DNA of 64,000 nt from Sphingomonas sp. BGYR3. GTDB taxonomy: Bacteria > Pseudomonadota > Alphaproteobacteria > Sphingomonadales > Sphingomonadaceae. The notes beneath the pieces are model-generated. The model did not search any database, was not told the DNA's origin, and was given only the letters and a program-made list of their open reading frames with translations. Made by a program: the position numbers and the translations under genes. Below, piece after piece: positions 1-9,513 of this stretch. The stretch covers positions 2,180,001-2,244,000 of the forward strand of contig NZ_JANZNT010000001.1 of assembly GCF_025153455.1 (NCBI RefSeq). Direction: 5' to 3'. Position 1 is the first letter of the stretch. Every line of letters starts with the position of its first letter.

Positions 1-97
1 AGCCGTTAGTTCGAATCCGCAAACATTGACTTTTTCGGTCATGCACACCTATACCGTGACATCTCCAAGACATCAGTCGCATTAAAGGAAGCGTTGA

Positions 98-442
98 ATG
101 GCGCGCGTTACCGTCGAAGATTGCGTCGACAAGGTTCCGAACCGGTTCGATCTGGTGCTGCTGGCCGCTCAGCGCGCCCGCCAGATTTCGGGCGGTGCGG
201 AGCTGACCCTGGATCGCGACCGCGATAAAAACCCGGTCGTTGCCCTGCGTGAAATTGCCGAGGAGACGGTGCGTCCGGATCATCTGGAAGATGCACTGGT
301 CGGTTCGCTGCAGCGCGTGCAGATCGACGATGAGGAAGCGCCGGACGAAATCGGCAACCTGGCCAGCACGGCAGAGGCGCTGCGCCTGACCGCCGCTGCC
401 CCGGCGCGCAACCAGAATGTCGGCGGCGATTACGACGGCTGA
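98..442 (+). CDS. rpoZ: DNA-directed RNA polymerase omega subunit
   Basis: The 114-residue product matches the omega subunit, which helps assemble and stabilise the beta' subunit of RNA polymerase. The N-terminus ([19 protein letters not shown], then [13 protein letters not shown]) is the conserved omega helix pair. The acidic C-terminal half is typical of alphaproteobacteria, whose omega is longer than the roughly 90 residues of E. coli. The start has a clear AAAGGAAG ribosome binding site 6 nt upstream. The gene stands alone and is closed by a strong intrinsic terminator 30 nt downstream. Confidence 0.96.
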   Translation: MARVTVEDCVDKVPNRFDLVLLAAQRARQISGGAELTLDRDRDKNPVVALREIAEETVRPDHLEDALVGSLQRVQIDDEEAPDEIGNLASTAEALRLTAAAPARNQNVGGDYDG

Positions 443-472
443 TTGCCGTCCTTCGGATCGAGACGCGAAGAA

Positions 473-496
473 CCCCCGCCCCGGCGGGGGTTTTTT
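473..496 (+). terminator. Intrinsic terminator of rpoZ
   Basis: A GC-rich hairpin (CCCCCGCC paired with GGCGGGGG around a very short loop) is followed directly by six T residues. It lies 30 nt after the rpoZ stop and before the convergent rlmE gene. Confidence 0.85.
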
Positions 497-535
497 GTTG
501 GCCGGGCGGCGCGGGGGCTCGGTCGCGTGGCGGCG

Positions 536-1231
536 TCAGTCCTCCGCCGGACCGTCCCCGGCTTCTGTCCGGCCCTTGAACCCCTGTGCCACCAGATACC
601 ATTCGACCGACCCCTTGCGGCTGGCCGGGGGCTTGGCGTGTTTCACCGTGGCGAAATTGCGCTTCATTTCGGCAACCAGCGACGAATCGGCGCCGCCCGC
701 AAACACCTTGGCAATGAACGCGCCGCCCGGTTCCAGCGTGCGGATCGCGAAATCGGCCGCCGCCTCGACCAGCGCCATAGTGCGCAGCGCATCCGTCTGC
801 GGATGGCCGACGGTGTTCGCCGCCATGTCGGACACGATCAGATCGGGCGCGCCGCCCAGCGATTCGACCAGCCGGTCGGGCGCGGCATCGTCCATGAAAT
901 CCATCTGCAGGATGACCGCGCCGTCGATCGGATCGACGGGCAGCAAGTCGATGCCGACCACGGCGGCCTTTGGCAGGCGTCGGCGCACGACCTGAGTCCA
1001 GCCGCCCGGCGCGATGCCAAGGTCGACGACGCGGCGCGCGCCCTTCAGGAAATCGAACTTTTCATCCAGCTCGATCAGCTTGTAGGCGGCGCGGCTGCGA
1101 TAGCCCTCTGCCTTGGCGCGGCGCACATACGGGTCGTTGAGCTGCCGTTCCAGCCAGCGCGTCGACTGGGCCGACCGCCCGCGCGCGGTGCGGACCCGCT
1201 GATGACCGCCCCGTGATCCCCCGCGGCTCAT
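536..1231 (-). CDS. rlmE: 23S rRNA (uridine-2'-O)-methyltransferase RlmE (FtsJ/RrmJ)
   Basis: This 231-residue SAM-dependent methyltransferase would 2'-O-methylate a uridine in the A-loop of 23S rRNA during 50S maturation. The SAM site is [13 protein letters not shown] (residues 68-80). The catalytic K-D-K-E set of the family is present at about K51, D135, K175 and E210. The Arg/Lys-rich N-terminus is expected for an rRNA-binding enzyme. The start at 1231 was chosen because it gives an ATGA overlap with the stop of the upstream Ppx/GppA gene, so the two are translationally coupled. A longer frame to 1312 exists but would overlap that gene by 85 bp. Confidence 0.93.
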   Translation of the reverse strand: MSRGGSRGGHQRVRTARGRSAQSTRWLERQLNDPYVRRAKAEGYRSRAAYKLIELDEKFDFLKGARRVVDLGIAPGGWTQVVRRRLPKAAVVGIDLLPVDPIDGAVILQMDFMDDAAPDRLVESLGGAPDLIVSDMAANTVGHPQTDALRTMALVEAAADFAIRTLEPGGAFIAKVFAGGADSSLVAEMKRNFATVKHAKPPASRKGSVEWYLVAQGFKGRTEAGDGPAED

Positions 1232-2280
1232 GCCCGGTCTCCATCCATCAATCGCCGCAAGATGCCCTCGCGGATACCGCGATCGGCAATGCCCAGTCGG
1301 GGCGCGGGCCACAAGTCCAGGATCGCCTCAAGGATCGCACAGCCCGCCACGACCAGATCGGCCCGTTCCTGTCCGATGCAGGGAACGGTCGCGCGCGCTG
1401 CCATGTCCATGTCGGCCAATCGCGCGCTGATCCCGCGCATGGCGGGCGCAGGCACGATCAGGCCATCGACCTGCGCCCGGTCATAGGCGGCAAGGCCCAG
1501 ATGCACGCTGGCCAGTGTGGTCACGGTGCCGCTGGTGCCGAGCAGCCGGACATCGGTGTCGCCGGGCGGCATCCCGCGTTCCGCCAGCCGCCGGGCAAAA
1601 GCGTCGAAGCTTTCCGTCGCAACCGCGTACATCCGGTCATAGGCTGCGCGGTGCCCGCCGCCCGCCCGCTCGCCATGCGCCTCAGTCAGCGACACCACGC
1701 CCCAGGGGGCGGAATGCCAGTCAAGCACGCGGGGCACCGGTTCCGTCGCGTCGATCAGCACCAGTTCGGTCGATCCGCCGCCAATGTCGAACACCAGCGC
1801 CGGGCCGTCACCCGGTTCCAGCAGCGCATGGCAGCCAAGCACTGCCAGCCGCGCCTCTTCCTCGGCAGAGATAATGTCCAGCCGGATGCCGGTTTCGGCG
1901 CGGACCCGGGCGATGAACTCGCTGCCATTGCTGGCGCGGCGGCACGCCTCGGTCGCGACGGATCGGGCCAGCGTGACCTGACGCCGTTTCAGCTTGTCCG
2001 CGCAGACGCGCAGCGCGGCGATTGTGCGTTCGATCGCGGCATCGGACAGGCGGCCGCTCGCCGCCAGTCCCTCGCCCAGCCGGACGATCCGGGAAAAGGC
2101 GTCGACAACGGCAAACCCGTCGCCCTGCGGGCGGGCGATCAACAGGCGACAGTTGTTGGTGCCAAGGTCAAGCGCGGCATACAGCCGGGGCTGGCCGCCC
2201 CGACCACGCGCTTTGCCGGCATTGCGCGGCCCGGGCGGGCGCCGACGCGTCGCCATCTCCGGGGCACTTTGATCCCCCAT
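1228..2280 (-). CDS. Ppx/GppA family phosphatase (exopolyphosphatase/pppGpp phosphohydrolase type)
   Basis: About 350 residues with the ASKHA fold. The phosphate-1 loop is [14 protein letters not shown] and the phosphate-2 loop is [15 protein letters not shown]. Between them lie the family's [10 protein letters not shown] segment and, later, [10 protein letters not shown]. The length matches the short alphaproteobacterial form, which lacks the C-terminal HD-like domain of E. coli Ppx/GppA, so polyphosphate and pppGpp cannot be told apart as substrate. The start at 2280 (MGDQSAPEM) is preferred over upstream in-frame codons because residues before it show no conservation. It is the first gene of an operon with rlmE. 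Confidence 0.9.
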   Translation of the reverse strand: MGDQSAPEMATRRRPPGPRNAGKARGRGGQPRLYAALDLGTNNCRLLIARPQGDGFAVVDAFSRIVRLGEGLAASGRLSDAAIERTIAALRVCADKLKRRQVTLARSVATEACRRASNGSEFIARVRAETGIRLDIISAEEEARLAVLGCHALLEPGDGPALVFDIGGGSTELVLIDATEPVPRVLDWHSAPWGVVSLTEAHGERAGGGHRAAYDRMYAVATESFDAFARRLAERGMPPGDTDVRLLGTSGTVTTLASVHLGLAAYDRAQVDGLIVPAPAMRGISARLADMDMAARATVPCIGQERADLVVAGCAILEAILDLWPAPRLGIADRGIREGILRRLMDGDRA

Positions 2281-2437
2281 GTAAACCCACTCGCTTATCG
2301 TTCTTCCGTCGCGGCGACACGCCGTTCGGTGCTTGGTTATCAGGGTAGCGAAGCCGGCACAGGGCGGCAAGCCGGGCAGATGCGGGCCGGGAAGGCGTTG
2401 ACAGGCTGGAACGCTGAACCTATCTGCCCCACACCAT

Positions 2438-2511
2438 TGCCCGATCCTCTAATGGTAAGAGAGCGGACTCTGACTCCGTCAATCAAGGTTCGAATCCTTG
2501 TCGGGCATCCA
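2438..2511 (+). tRNA. tRNA-Gln (anticodon CUG)
   Basis: A 74-nt cloverleaf can be folded by eye. The acceptor TGCCCGA pairs with TCGGGCA. The anticodon stem GCGGA/TCCGT carries the loop CTCTGAC, with CTG at positions 34-36. The T arm is CAAGG-TTCGAAT-CCTTG and a CCA end is encoded. U1-A72 fits a glutamine tRNA. Confidence 0.93.
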
Positions 2512-2544
2512 TTTCCCCCATCGTCAGCACAAGCCCATCCGGCC

Positions 2545-3537
2545 TTAAGGGGCCATCGGGTGCGGCCGCGCCTCGGCCAGGATCAGGCCGAACCAGCCGC
2601 GATCGTCCTGCCATTCGGCCATCGGCGTCCAGCCGCCGGCCAGTAACAAGGTGCGGGCATCGCGCGCGCCGTATTTGTGGCTGTTTTCCGTGTGGATCGT
2701 CTCACCCGCCTTCATCGTGAACCGGCGGCCGGCGACGTGGAACGCCAGATCGTCCAGCGCCTCCAGATGCATTTCGATGCGGGCCAGCGAATCGTTCCAG
2801 ATCGCCCGGTGGCGGAACCGGTCGACGGGCAGCGTGCCGTCCAGTTCCCGGTTGATGCGCGTCAGCAGGTTGAGGTTGAAGTCGGCCGTGACGCCTGCGG
2901 CATCGTCATATGCGGGGACAAGGACCGATTCGTCCTTGATCCGGTCGATCCCGATCAGCAGCCGCGCACCGTCGCCCAGCGACTGGCGCATGGTGCGCAG
3001 CAGGTCGGTGGCGGCCAGCGGGGTCAGATTGCCGATCGTGGAACCGGGGAAAAACCCCAATTTCGGCCTGCCCTGCACGGCGGAAGGCAGCGGCACGGGG
3101 GCCATGAAGTTTGCCTCGACCGGAAACACCGCCATGCCCGGAAAGGCAGAAGCAATGCCGCGCGCCGATTCGCGCAGGAAATCGCCGGAAATGTCGATCG
3201 GCACATAAGCGGCCGGTTCGATATGGCGCAGCAGGGTCGGCGTCTTGGCGGACGAGCCGGAGCCAAATTCGATTACCGCGCAGCCAGGATCGCATAGACC
3301 CGCAAGGTCATCGCCCGCGCGTTCCAGCAGGGCAGCTTCGGTGCGGGTGGGATAATATTCGGGCAGGGCCGTAATCGCCTCGAACAGTTCCGAGCCGCGC
3401 CGGTCATAGAACCAGCGCGCCGGTATCGCCTTTGGACTGGCGGCAAGGCCCGCCAGCACATCGGCGAGGAAGGCCGGATCGGCGTCCAGCGTCGAGATGG
3501 CGGGGGTGGCGACTGCCTGATCCTGATCGGTCCACAT
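2545..3537 (-). CDS. egtD: L-histidine N-alpha-methyltransferase EgtD (ergothioneine biosynthesis)
   Basis: EgtD uses three SAM to trimethylate histidine to hercynine, the first step of ergothioneine synthesis. The 330-residue product has the family hallmark near the N-terminus (residues 36-66: IPARWFYDRRGSELF, then LPEYYPTRTE) and the SAM loop VIEFGSGSSAKT (88-99). Further family motifs are LGFFPGSTIGNL and the C-terminal ENSHKY. The start at 3537 (MWTDQDQ) lies 4 nt after the egtB stop, so egtB and egtD form a tight two-gene operon. The longer frame to 3624 overlaps egtB and is unlikely. Confidence 0.94.
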   Translation of the reverse strand: MWTDQDQAVATPAISTLDADPAFLADVLAGLAASPKAIPARWFYDRRGSELFEAITALPEYYPTRTEAALLERAGDDLAGLCDPGCAVIEFGSGSSAKTPTLLRHIEPAAYVPIDISGDFLRESARGIASAFPGMAVFPVEANFMAPVPLPSAVQGRPKLGFFPGSTIGNLTPLAATDLLRTMRQSLGDGARLLIGIDRIKDESVLVPAYDDAAGVTADFNLNLLTRINRELDGTLPVDRFRHRAIWNDSLARIEMHLEALDDLAFHVAGRRFTMKAGETIHTENSHKYGARDARTLLLAGGWTPMAEWQDDRGWFGLILAEARPHPMAP

Positions 3538-3541
3538 GCGC

Positions 3542-4801
3542 TTACAGGTCCTTTGCAAGGCGGAGGCCAGTGAACTGCCAACGCTGATGCGGATGAAAGA
3601 AGTTGCGATAGCTTGCCCGGACATGGCCGCGTGGGCTTGCGCAGCTGCCGCCGCGCAGGACGAACTGCCCGCTCATGAACTTACCATTATATTCGCCGAC
3701 GGCCCCCTCGGCCGTGCGAAAGCCGGGATAGGGGCGATAGGCGCTGCCGGTCCATTCCCAGACATCGCCGAAAAAGGCAGGTCCTCCGCGTGCCGGGCGC
3801 GGTTCGACCGGTCCGGCCCGGTCCAGGAAATTGCCCGCATGGGGATCGTGGCGCGCGGCAGCGGCTTCCCATTCGAACTCGGTTGGCAGGCGTGCGCCCG
3901 CCCATGCGGCATAGGAGTCCGCTTCGTAAAAGCTGATATGCGTGACCGGCGCTGCGGGATCGAGCGGACGGCGGCCGTCCAGACCGAACCGGGTCCAGGT
4001 CCGCCCGTCGCGCCGCCAGTAGAGGGGGCCTTCGATCCGTTCAGCCTGCACCCAAGCCCAGCCATCGGACAGCCACCAGCGCGGCGTTGCATAGCCGCCA
4101 TCGGCGATGAAATCTGCCCATTCGCCATTGGTGACCGTGCGGTCGGCCAGAGCATGGGGCGCCAGCAGGGCGGCATGGCGCGGCCCTTCGCAGTCGAAGC
4201 CAAATCCGGTGCCGTCATGGCCGATGTCGATCGGGCCGGATGCACCCTCGATCCAGCGGACCGGGTCGGGCATGGCCACGGGCTGTTTCGGCTCACCGGG
4301 CCAGATCGCCGGTTCCAGCGGATTTTGCGCGAACAGGTGGAGGATATCGGTCAGCAACAGCTCCTGGTGCTGCTGTTCGTGATGACAGCCGAGTTCGATC
4401 AGTGCCCGTGCCTCGTCGGACAACATGGGCAGCGCATCGGCCAGCGCGGCATCGACGGCGCGGCGCCATTCGATGACCTGATCCAGTGTCGGGCGCGTGA
4501 CCATGCCGCGCCGGGGCCGGGCGTGCCGCTGGCCCTCCGCCTCGTAATAGCTGTTGAACAGATAGGGCAGGCGATCGTCGTACAGGCGATAGCCAGGCAG
4601 GTGATCGCGCAGGATGAATGTTTCGAAAAACCATGTCGTATGCGCCAGATGCCATTTGGCGGGGCTGGCATCGTCCATCGACTGAACGGTGGCGTCCGCA
4701 TCGCTGAGGCGTTCGACCAGCGCCTCGCTCAACCGGCGAACCTGAAGATAGTGATCGGTCAGATCCCGATCGTTGCTCTTGACCGCCCGTTCGTCGCGCA
4801 T
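3542..4801 (-). CDS. egtB: Ergothioneine biosynthesis sulfoxide synthase EgtB
   Basis: EgtB is a non-haem iron enzyme that joins a thiol substrate to hercynine. The N-terminal DinB_2-type domain supplies the iron ligands: H51 in SPAKWHLAHTTWFFETF and the HxxxH pair (about H141 and H145) in CHHEQQHQELLLTD. The C-terminal half is an FGE-sulfatase domain, with RLPTEFEWEAAA, DVWEWTGSAY and LRGGSCASP near the end. The ATG at 4801 has an AGGGGGA ribosome binding site 6 nt upstream; an ATG two codons earlier (4807) abuts that site. No egtA, egtC or egtE is nearby, so the thiol donor and lyase step must be encoded elsewhere. Confidence 0.94.
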   Translation of the reverse strand: MRDERAVKSNDRDLTDHYLQVRRLSEALVERLSDADATVQSMDDASPAKWHLAHTTWFFETFILRDHLPGYRLYDDRLPYLFNSYYEAEGQRHARPRRGMVTRPTLDQVIEWRRAVDAALADALPMLSDEARALIELGCHHEQQHQELLLTDILHLFAQNPLEPAIWPGEPKQPVAMPDPVRWIEGASGPIDIGHDGTGFGFDCEGPRHAALLAPHALADRTVTNGEWADFIADGGYATPRWWLSDGWAWVQAERIEGPLYWRRDGRTWTRFGLDGRRPLDPAAPVTHISFYEADSYAAWAGARLPTEFEWEAAAARHDPHAGNFLDRAGPVEPRPARGGPAFFGDVWEWTGSAYRPYPGFRTAEGAVGEYNGKFMSGQFVLRGGSCASPRGHVRASYRNFFHPHQRWQFTGLRLAKDL

Positions 4802-4882
4802 CGGCATTCCCCCTGACGGCTGGGGTTCGTTCGTGCCGGCCGCAGCGTTACGGCCGGCATCGGGAGGTGATGCGGCCGGTCG

Positions 4883-5461
4883 TCAGGTCGCCCGCGATGC
4901 CCCTGGTTGCCATAGAACGTCGCCGGACCCGTTTTGGTTCACTGTCCGGCACAGAACAAAAAGCAAGTCCGACAGCCGGTTCAGGTAACGGAGCGCATCA
5001 GGATTAATCGCGCAGTCGGCTGCGGCGGCAACGGCCGCGCGTTCGGCCCGGCGCGAAATCGCGCGCGCCAGGTGCAATGCCGCCGCAGCAGGGGTGCCGC
5101 CGGGCAGGATGAAGCTGGTCAGCGGGGCCAGATCGTCGTTCAGCCGGTCGATCCTGTCCTCGATCCACGATACCTGTTCCGGCACGATCCGCAGCGCAGC
5201 CGATGGCGCCTCATCGGCGACAATCGGTGTGGCAAGATCGGCACCCAGATCGAACAGGTCGTTCTGAATTCGGGTCAGCATCGCCTGAACCGGGGCGGAC
5301 AGGCCGGGTGCGGCCAGAGCGACGCCGACCGCGCTGTTTGCCTCGTCCACCTCGCCGATCGCGTGAAGGCGCGGATCATGCTTGGCGACCCGCGAACCAT
5401 CGACCAGCCCGGTCGTGCCGTCATCGCCGGTGCGGGTATAGATGCGGTTCAGCTTGACCAT
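4883..5461 (-). CDS. pduO: ATP:cob(I)alamin adenosyltransferase (PduO/MMAB type)
   Basis: This 192-residue protein would transfer adenosyl from ATP to cob(I)alamin to make coenzyme B12. The N-terminal ATP-binding motif RIYTRTGDDGTTGL is diagnostic of the PduO family. It is followed by GEVDEANSAVG and, near the C-terminus, ARAISRRAERA and LNRLSDLLFVLCR, all standard in the family's trimeric helical bundle. The gene follows the small HIG1-like gene by 22 nt on the same strand and may be cotranscribed with it. No other cobalamin genes are in the window. Confidence 0.93.
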   Translation of the reverse strand: MVKLNRIYTRTGDDGTTGLVDGSRVAKHDPRLHAIGEVDEANSAVGVALAAPGLSAPVQAMLTRIQNDLFDLGADLATPIVADEAPSAALRIVPEQVSWIEDRIDRLNDDLAPLTSFILPGGTPAAAALHLARAISRRAERAAVAAAADCAINPDALRYLNRLSDLLFVLCRTVNQNGSGDVLWQPGASRAT

Positions 5462-5483
5462 GTCGATGCCCCCGAAGCGCGTA

Positions 5484-5711
5484 TCAGGTGCGCCCGGCGG
5501 CGAACAGGATCACGACGACGATCAGGATGGCCAGCGCCTGAAACATCACGCGCGCCTGCATCATCTTGTTCGATTTGACGCTGGATGTGGCAGGACCCTC
5601 CCCCTTCAGCTCCGCTTCCGTGGTCTGCAGGAATGCGATGATGCCGCGGATCAGCGCCACCAGCGTGGCGATCATGGCGGCGACGAGCAGGATGATGAGG
5701 AAGGTCTGCAT
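5484..5711 (-). CDS. Small two-TM protein resembling the HIG1 / twin transmembrane family
   Basis: The 75-residue protein has two hydrophobic helices (residues about 3-27 and 56-72) joined by a polar loop. The loop contains SVKSNKMMQARVMFQ, which resembles the N-M-R-x-R-V-x-x-Q signature of HIG1-domain proteins. In mitochondria such proteins assist respiratory supercomplexes; the bacterial role is not established. It lies between gluQ and the cobalamin adenosyltransferase on the same strand, with 9 and 22 nt spacing. The family assignment is by resemblance only. Confidence 0.75.
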   Translation of the reverse strand: MQTFLIILLVAAMIATLVALIRGIIAFLQTTEAELKGEGPATSSVKSNKMMQARVMFQALAILIVVVILFAAGRT

Positions 5712-5720
5712 GATGCTTAT

Positions 5721-6599
5721 CTAAGGTGCGACCAGGCGAAATCCAAGCGGCAGTTGCCCCTGTCGCAGCCCGTCGGCCAACGCCGTGCCATCCATGCCGG
5801 CCGCGCGCAGATCGGCCAGCGATGCCGCCCGGTCCCGCTTGGCCAGCCGGCGCCCGTCCGCATCCCCGATCAGGGCGTGATGATGATAATCCGGCACGGC
5901 CAGGCCGAGCAGCGATTGCAGCAGGCGGTGGACATGGGTGGCGTGAAACAGGTCCTCTCCGCGCACCACCAACGTTACCCCCTGTGCCGCGTCATCCACC
6001 GTTACCGCCAGGTGATAGCTGGCCGGCGCATCCTTTCGCGCCAGCACGACGTCGCCGAACAGGTCGGGTCGGGCGTCGACCCGGCCTGTTCGAGCATCGC
6101 GCCACGTCAGGGGGCCGGCACGGGCAATGGCGGCGGCCATGTCCAGCCGCCAGCTATGCGCGTCGCCCGCGGCAAGGTGGGCGTGCCGTTCCGCATCAGG
6201 CAGCGCGCGGCACGTGCCGGGATAAAGCGGACCATCCGGCCCATGCGGGGCGGACAGGCTGGCCGCCACTTCGCGCGCAATGTCGGCGCGGGTGCAGAAA
6301 CAGGGATAGACCAGTTTATCGGCCCGCAGCCGGGCCAGCGCCGCGCCATAGGCACCCAGCCGTTCCGACTGGAACCAGACGGGGCGTTCCCATGCCAGGC
6401 CCAGCCAGTTCAGATCGGCAAAGATCGCATCGACGAATTCGGGCCGGCTTCGCCCGGCGTCCAGATCCTCGATCCGCACGAGGAACCGGCCGCCCGCCTC
6501 CGCCGCCAGCCGTGCCGCCGTCACCGCCGACAGCGCATGGCCCAGGTGCAGCGGCCCGGTGGGGCTGGGCGCAAAACGGGTGACCACAAACTTATCCAC
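5721..6599 (-). CDS. gluQRS: Glutamyl-Q tRNA(Asp) synthetase
   Basis: This truncated class I glutamyl-tRNA synthetase paralogue attaches glutamate to queuosine in tRNA(Asp). It has the HIGH-type motif FAPSPTGPLHLGHALSAV at the N-terminus and the KMSKS equivalent RRLAKRDRAASL near the C-terminus. It lacks the anticodon-binding domain of GltX. CFCTRAD and YPGTCR supply probable zinc-binding cysteines. GTG at 6599 is preferred because GAGGA lies 4 nt upstream and it gives about 292 residues, usual for the family. An upstream ATG at 6650 would add 17 unconserved residues. Confidence 0.9.
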   Translation of the reverse strand: MDKFVVTRFAPSPTGPLHLGHALSAVTAARLAAEAGGRFLVRIEDLDAGRSRPEFVDAIFADLNWLGLAWERPVWFQSERLGAYGAALARLRADKLVYPCFCTRADIAREVAASLSAPHGPDGPLYPGTCRALPDAERHAHLAAGDAHSWRLDMAAAIARAGPLTWRDARTGRVDARPDLFGDVVLARKDAPASYHLAVTVDDAAQGVTLVVRGEDLFHATHVHRLLQSLLGLAVPDYHHHALIGDADGRRLAKRDRAASLADLRAAGMDGTALADGLRQGQLPLGFRLVAP

Positions 6600-6703
6600 A
6601 GATTCCTCAACATATTCGGGTTGACCCCGCCAAAGCGGCCATGCTGTCATAGTGCCGTCATCCTTTCCGGCGAAAGGGTGGCGCGCATGGTGAGGGAGAC
6701 AGG

Positions 6704-7270
6704 ATGTTTCATCCCGATCTGATCCGGCATCCCGACGGGTGCCCCGCGCTGGTGCTGAATGCGGACTATACGCCGCTCAGCTATTATCCGCTGAGCGTCT
6801 GGCCGTGGCAGACAGCGATCAAGGCCGTGTTCCTGGAACGCGTCGATATCGTCGCCCATTACGAGCGCGAGATTCGCAGCCCGACGGCGCGGATCAAGCT
6901 GCCGTCCGTCATCGCGCTGAAGCAATATGTGCGACCGTCGCAATTCCCGGCGTTCACGCGGTTCAACCTGTTCCTGCGCGACAAGTTCGCCTGTCAGTAT
7001 TGCGGCAGCCCGCGCGACCTGACGTTCGATCATGTCGTGCCGCGCGCTCAGGGCGGCCGGACCACGTGGGAAAATGTCGTCACCGCCTGTGCGCCGTGCA
7101 ACCTGAAAAAAGGGGGGCGGACCCCGAAACAGGCCGCAATGCCGCTGCACATCGCGCCCATTCGCCCGACCAACTGGCAGTTGCAGGAACATGGGCGGCG
7201 GTTCCCGCCCAATTACCTGCACGATACGTGGCACGACTGGCTGTACTGGGACATCGAACTGGAAGCGTGA
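6704..7270 (+). CDS. HNH endonuclease family protein
   Basis: The 188-residue protein carries a McrA-like HNH module. The first zinc knuckle CQYCG is followed by LTFDHVVPRAQGGRTTWENVV (the core His and Asn) and the second knuckle CAPCN. The N-terminal half (ALVLNADYTPLSYYPLSVWPW) is the conserved extension of a small single-copy HNH family common in alphaproteobacteria and cyanobacteria. Its biological role is unknown and there is no phage or restriction context here. It is divergent from gluQ across about 100 bp. The ribosome binding site is a purine run, GAGGGAGACAGG. Confidence 0.9.
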   Translation: MFHPDLIRHPDGCPALVLNADYTPLSYYPLSVWPWQTAIKAVFLERVDIVAHYEREIRSPTARIKLPSVIALKQYVRPSQFPAFTRFNLFLRDKFACQYCGSPRDLTFDHVVPRAQGGRTTWENVVTACAPCNLKKGGRTPKQAAMPLHIAPIRPTNWQLQEHGRRFPPNYLHDTWHDWLYWDIELEA

Positions 7271-7392
7271 CCCGCGCATGGCCGCGGTTGCGCCATCGTT
7301 TATTGCAGCGACAGGGTGTCGGGGATATCGATGCCCGTGGCCTAGCCGTCCGTGCTTGCCGACGGCGTATTAGATAAGTAAAACACCACATC

Positions 7393-9513
7393 ATGTTCAA
7401 ATGGTTTCGCAAGGCGCCGACGCCCGATCCCCTTGCCCCCGGCGCGGAGTTCATGCCCGCTGGCCGCAGCGGTGCGGAGGCGGCGCTGCCCGCGATTGCG
7501 AAGCGGCGCTGGCTAACCTGGCGGATGGCCTCGCGGGTGACAGGCATCCTTCTGGTGCTGTTGATCCTGGCGATCGGCTGGCTGGCGCTGACGGCGCCGC
7601 TGTCCAAATCGCTGGAACCGCCCGTGCCGCCGTCGATCACATTGCTGTCCGCAGAGGGCACGCCGATCGCCCGATCGGGTGCACGGATCGAGGATCCGGT
7701 GGATGCGGCCAAGCTGCCCGACCATGTCGTCGAGGCGTTCCTGGCTATCGAGGATCGCCGGTTCCGCTCGCACTGGGGCGTGGATCCGCGCGGCATCCTG
7801 CGCGCGGTATTCCACAACAGCTTCAGCGATGGCCGGTCGCAGGGTGCCAGCACGATCACGCAGCAGCTCGCCAAGAACGCCTTCCTCAATTCCGACCGCA
7901 CCTTTACCCGCAAGGCGCGGGAAGTGCTGATCGCCTTCTGGCTGGAAGCGTGGTTGACCAAGGACGAGATCCTGTCGCGCTATCTGTCGAACGTCTATTT
8001 CGGCGATAATGTCTATGGCCTGCGCGCAGCCGCCCGGCATTATTTCAGCCGGGGGCCAGAGGACCTGACCACGGCGCAGGCGGCGATGCTGGCCGGGCTG
8101 GTCAAGGCGCCGTCGCGGCTGGCCCCCACGACCAACCTTGCCGGCGCACGGGCGCGGCAGGCGCTGGTGGTGCAGGCGATGGTCGAGGCCGGGTTCCTGA
8201 CCAAGGACGCGGCAGAGGCGGTGCGCCCCGCCAGCCTGCGCGTCGAAAAGAGCGATACGGTGCCGACCGGCACCTATTTCAGCGACTGGGTGCTGCCCGA
8301 GGCGCGCGACCGGGCCGGCGGCGTCGAAAACGGCGTGCAGATCCGCACCACGCTGGAAACCCGGATGCAGAAGGCGGCCGAGGGCGCGGTGAAATCCGCT
8401 CGCCTGACCAAAGCGCAGGTGGCGATCGTCGCCATGCGGCCCGACGGGCGGGTCATCGCCATGGTGGGTGGCAAGGATTACCGGCAGAACCAGTTCAACC
8501 GGGCAACGGCAGCCAACCGGCAGCCGGGATCGACGTTCAAGCTGTTCGTCTATCTGGCGGCGCTGCGTTCGGGGATGCGGCCCAGCGACCGGGTGGAGGA
8601 TACGCCGCTGACCATCGCGGGGTGGAGCCCCAAGAATGACGGCGGGCGTTATCGCGGCAGCATGAGCCTGGAAGGGGCCTTTGCCTGGTCCAGCAACGTC
8701 GCTGCCGCCCGGCTGACCAATGAAGTGGGGCCGCGCGCGGTGATCCGGGCGGCCCGCGACCTGGGCGTCACATCGCCCATCCCGGCCGAGGCGACGATTG
8801 CGCTTGGTACGCCATCGGTGTCGCTGCTGGAACTGACCGCCGCCTATGCCGCCATTGCGGCGGGCGAATATCCGGTGAAGCCGCGCGGCCTGGCCGAGGA
8901 TGCGGGCGGCGATTCCAGCTGGCTGAGCCGTCTGACCAGCGGGCGGCGCAGCATCGGTTCGCGCGAGCTTGAGGATATGCGTCAGCTGTTGCGGGCGGTG
9001 GTGGACAAGGGATCGGGCAGTGCCGCCCGGCTGCCCGTGCCCGTCTATGGCAAGACGGGCACGACGCAGGACAGCCGCGATGGCTGGTTCATCGGCTATG
9101 CCGAGGGTGTCGTCGTCGGCGTGTGGCTGGGCAATGACGATAATACGCCCAATCCGGGTCTGTCGGGCGGCGGCCTGCCCGCGCGGCTGTGGCGCGACGT
9201 GATGCGGCGAGCGATCGACCTGCCCGAGGATGAGCCGGTGCTGACCAACGAGACGGAGGGGCTCGATCTCGGCAATCTGATCGACGGGGTTGGCGAGGAC
9301 GGCGGCGAGCCGGAGCAGGGTGAACCGGTGTTCGACGCCCAGTTGGGCGATGGCACCAGCGTGGTCATCGACCGGGAGGGCGGCGTTGAGCTGGTCCGGC
9401 CGGAGGATCGCCGCCAGCAGCGCCGCGATGCGCCGATCCAGCTTGACCTGCGCGGCCCCCGCGCGCCCGCGCCCCGGGCAGATCCGCCCGAGCCGCAGGG
9501 GGAGGGGGAATAG
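7393..9513 (+). CDS. Penicillin-binding protein 1A family transglycosylase/transpeptidase
   Basis: This 706-residue bifunctional peptidoglycan synthase has one N-terminal membrane anchor (residues about 51-66). The GT51 glycosyltransferase domain has catalytic E120 in AIEDRRFRSHWG and the QGASTITQQLAKN motif. The transpeptidase domain has SxxK at S380 (GSTFK), the SSN motif in WSSNVAAAR, and K554-T-G. It would polymerise and cross-link glycan strands in the periplasm. The C-terminal tail of about 60 residues is acidic, then Pro/Arg-rich and probably disordered. At about 700 residues it is shorter than E. coli PBP1A. Confidence 0.94.
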   Translation: MFKWFRKAPTPDPLAPGAEFMPAGRSGAEAALPAIAKRRWLTWRMASRVTGILLVLLILAIGWLALTAPLSKSLEPPVPPSITLLSAEGTPIARSGARIEDPVDAAKLPDHVVEAFLAIEDRRFRSHWGVDPRGILRAVFHNSFSDGRSQGASTITQQLAKNAFLNSDRTFTRKAREVLIAFWLEAWLTKDEILSRYLSNVYFGDNVYGLRAAARHYFSRGPEDLTTAQAAMLAGLVKAPSRLAPTTNLAGARARQALVVQAMVEAGFLTKDAAEAVRPASLRVEKSDTVPTGTYFSDWVLPEARDRAGGVENGVQIRTTLETRMQKAAEGAVKSARLTKAQVAIVAMRPDGRVIAMVGGKDYRQNQFNRATAANRQPGSTFKLFVYLAALRSGMRPSDRVEDTPLTIAGWSPKNDGGRYRGSMSLEGAFAWSSNVAAARLTNEVGPRAVIRAARDLGVTSPIPAEATIALGTPSVSLLELTAAYAAIAAGEYPVKPRGLAEDAGGDSSWLSRLTSGRRSIGSRELEDMRQLLRAVVDKGSGSAARLPVPVYGKTGTTQDSRDGWFIGYAEGVVVGVWLGNDDNTPNPGLSGGGLPARLWRDVMRRAIDLPEDEPVLTNETEGLDLGNLIDGVGEDGGEPEQGEPVFDAQLGDGTSVVIDREGGVELVRPEDRRQQRRDAPIQLDLRGPRAPAPRADPPEPQGEGE

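Noticed and set aside
1..42. Possible start of a divergent minus-strand gene (ATG at 42, MTEKVNVCGFELTA)
   Set aside because: Only 14 codons are visible, the ribosome binding site is weak and codon use (CTA, TGC) is unlike the neighbours.
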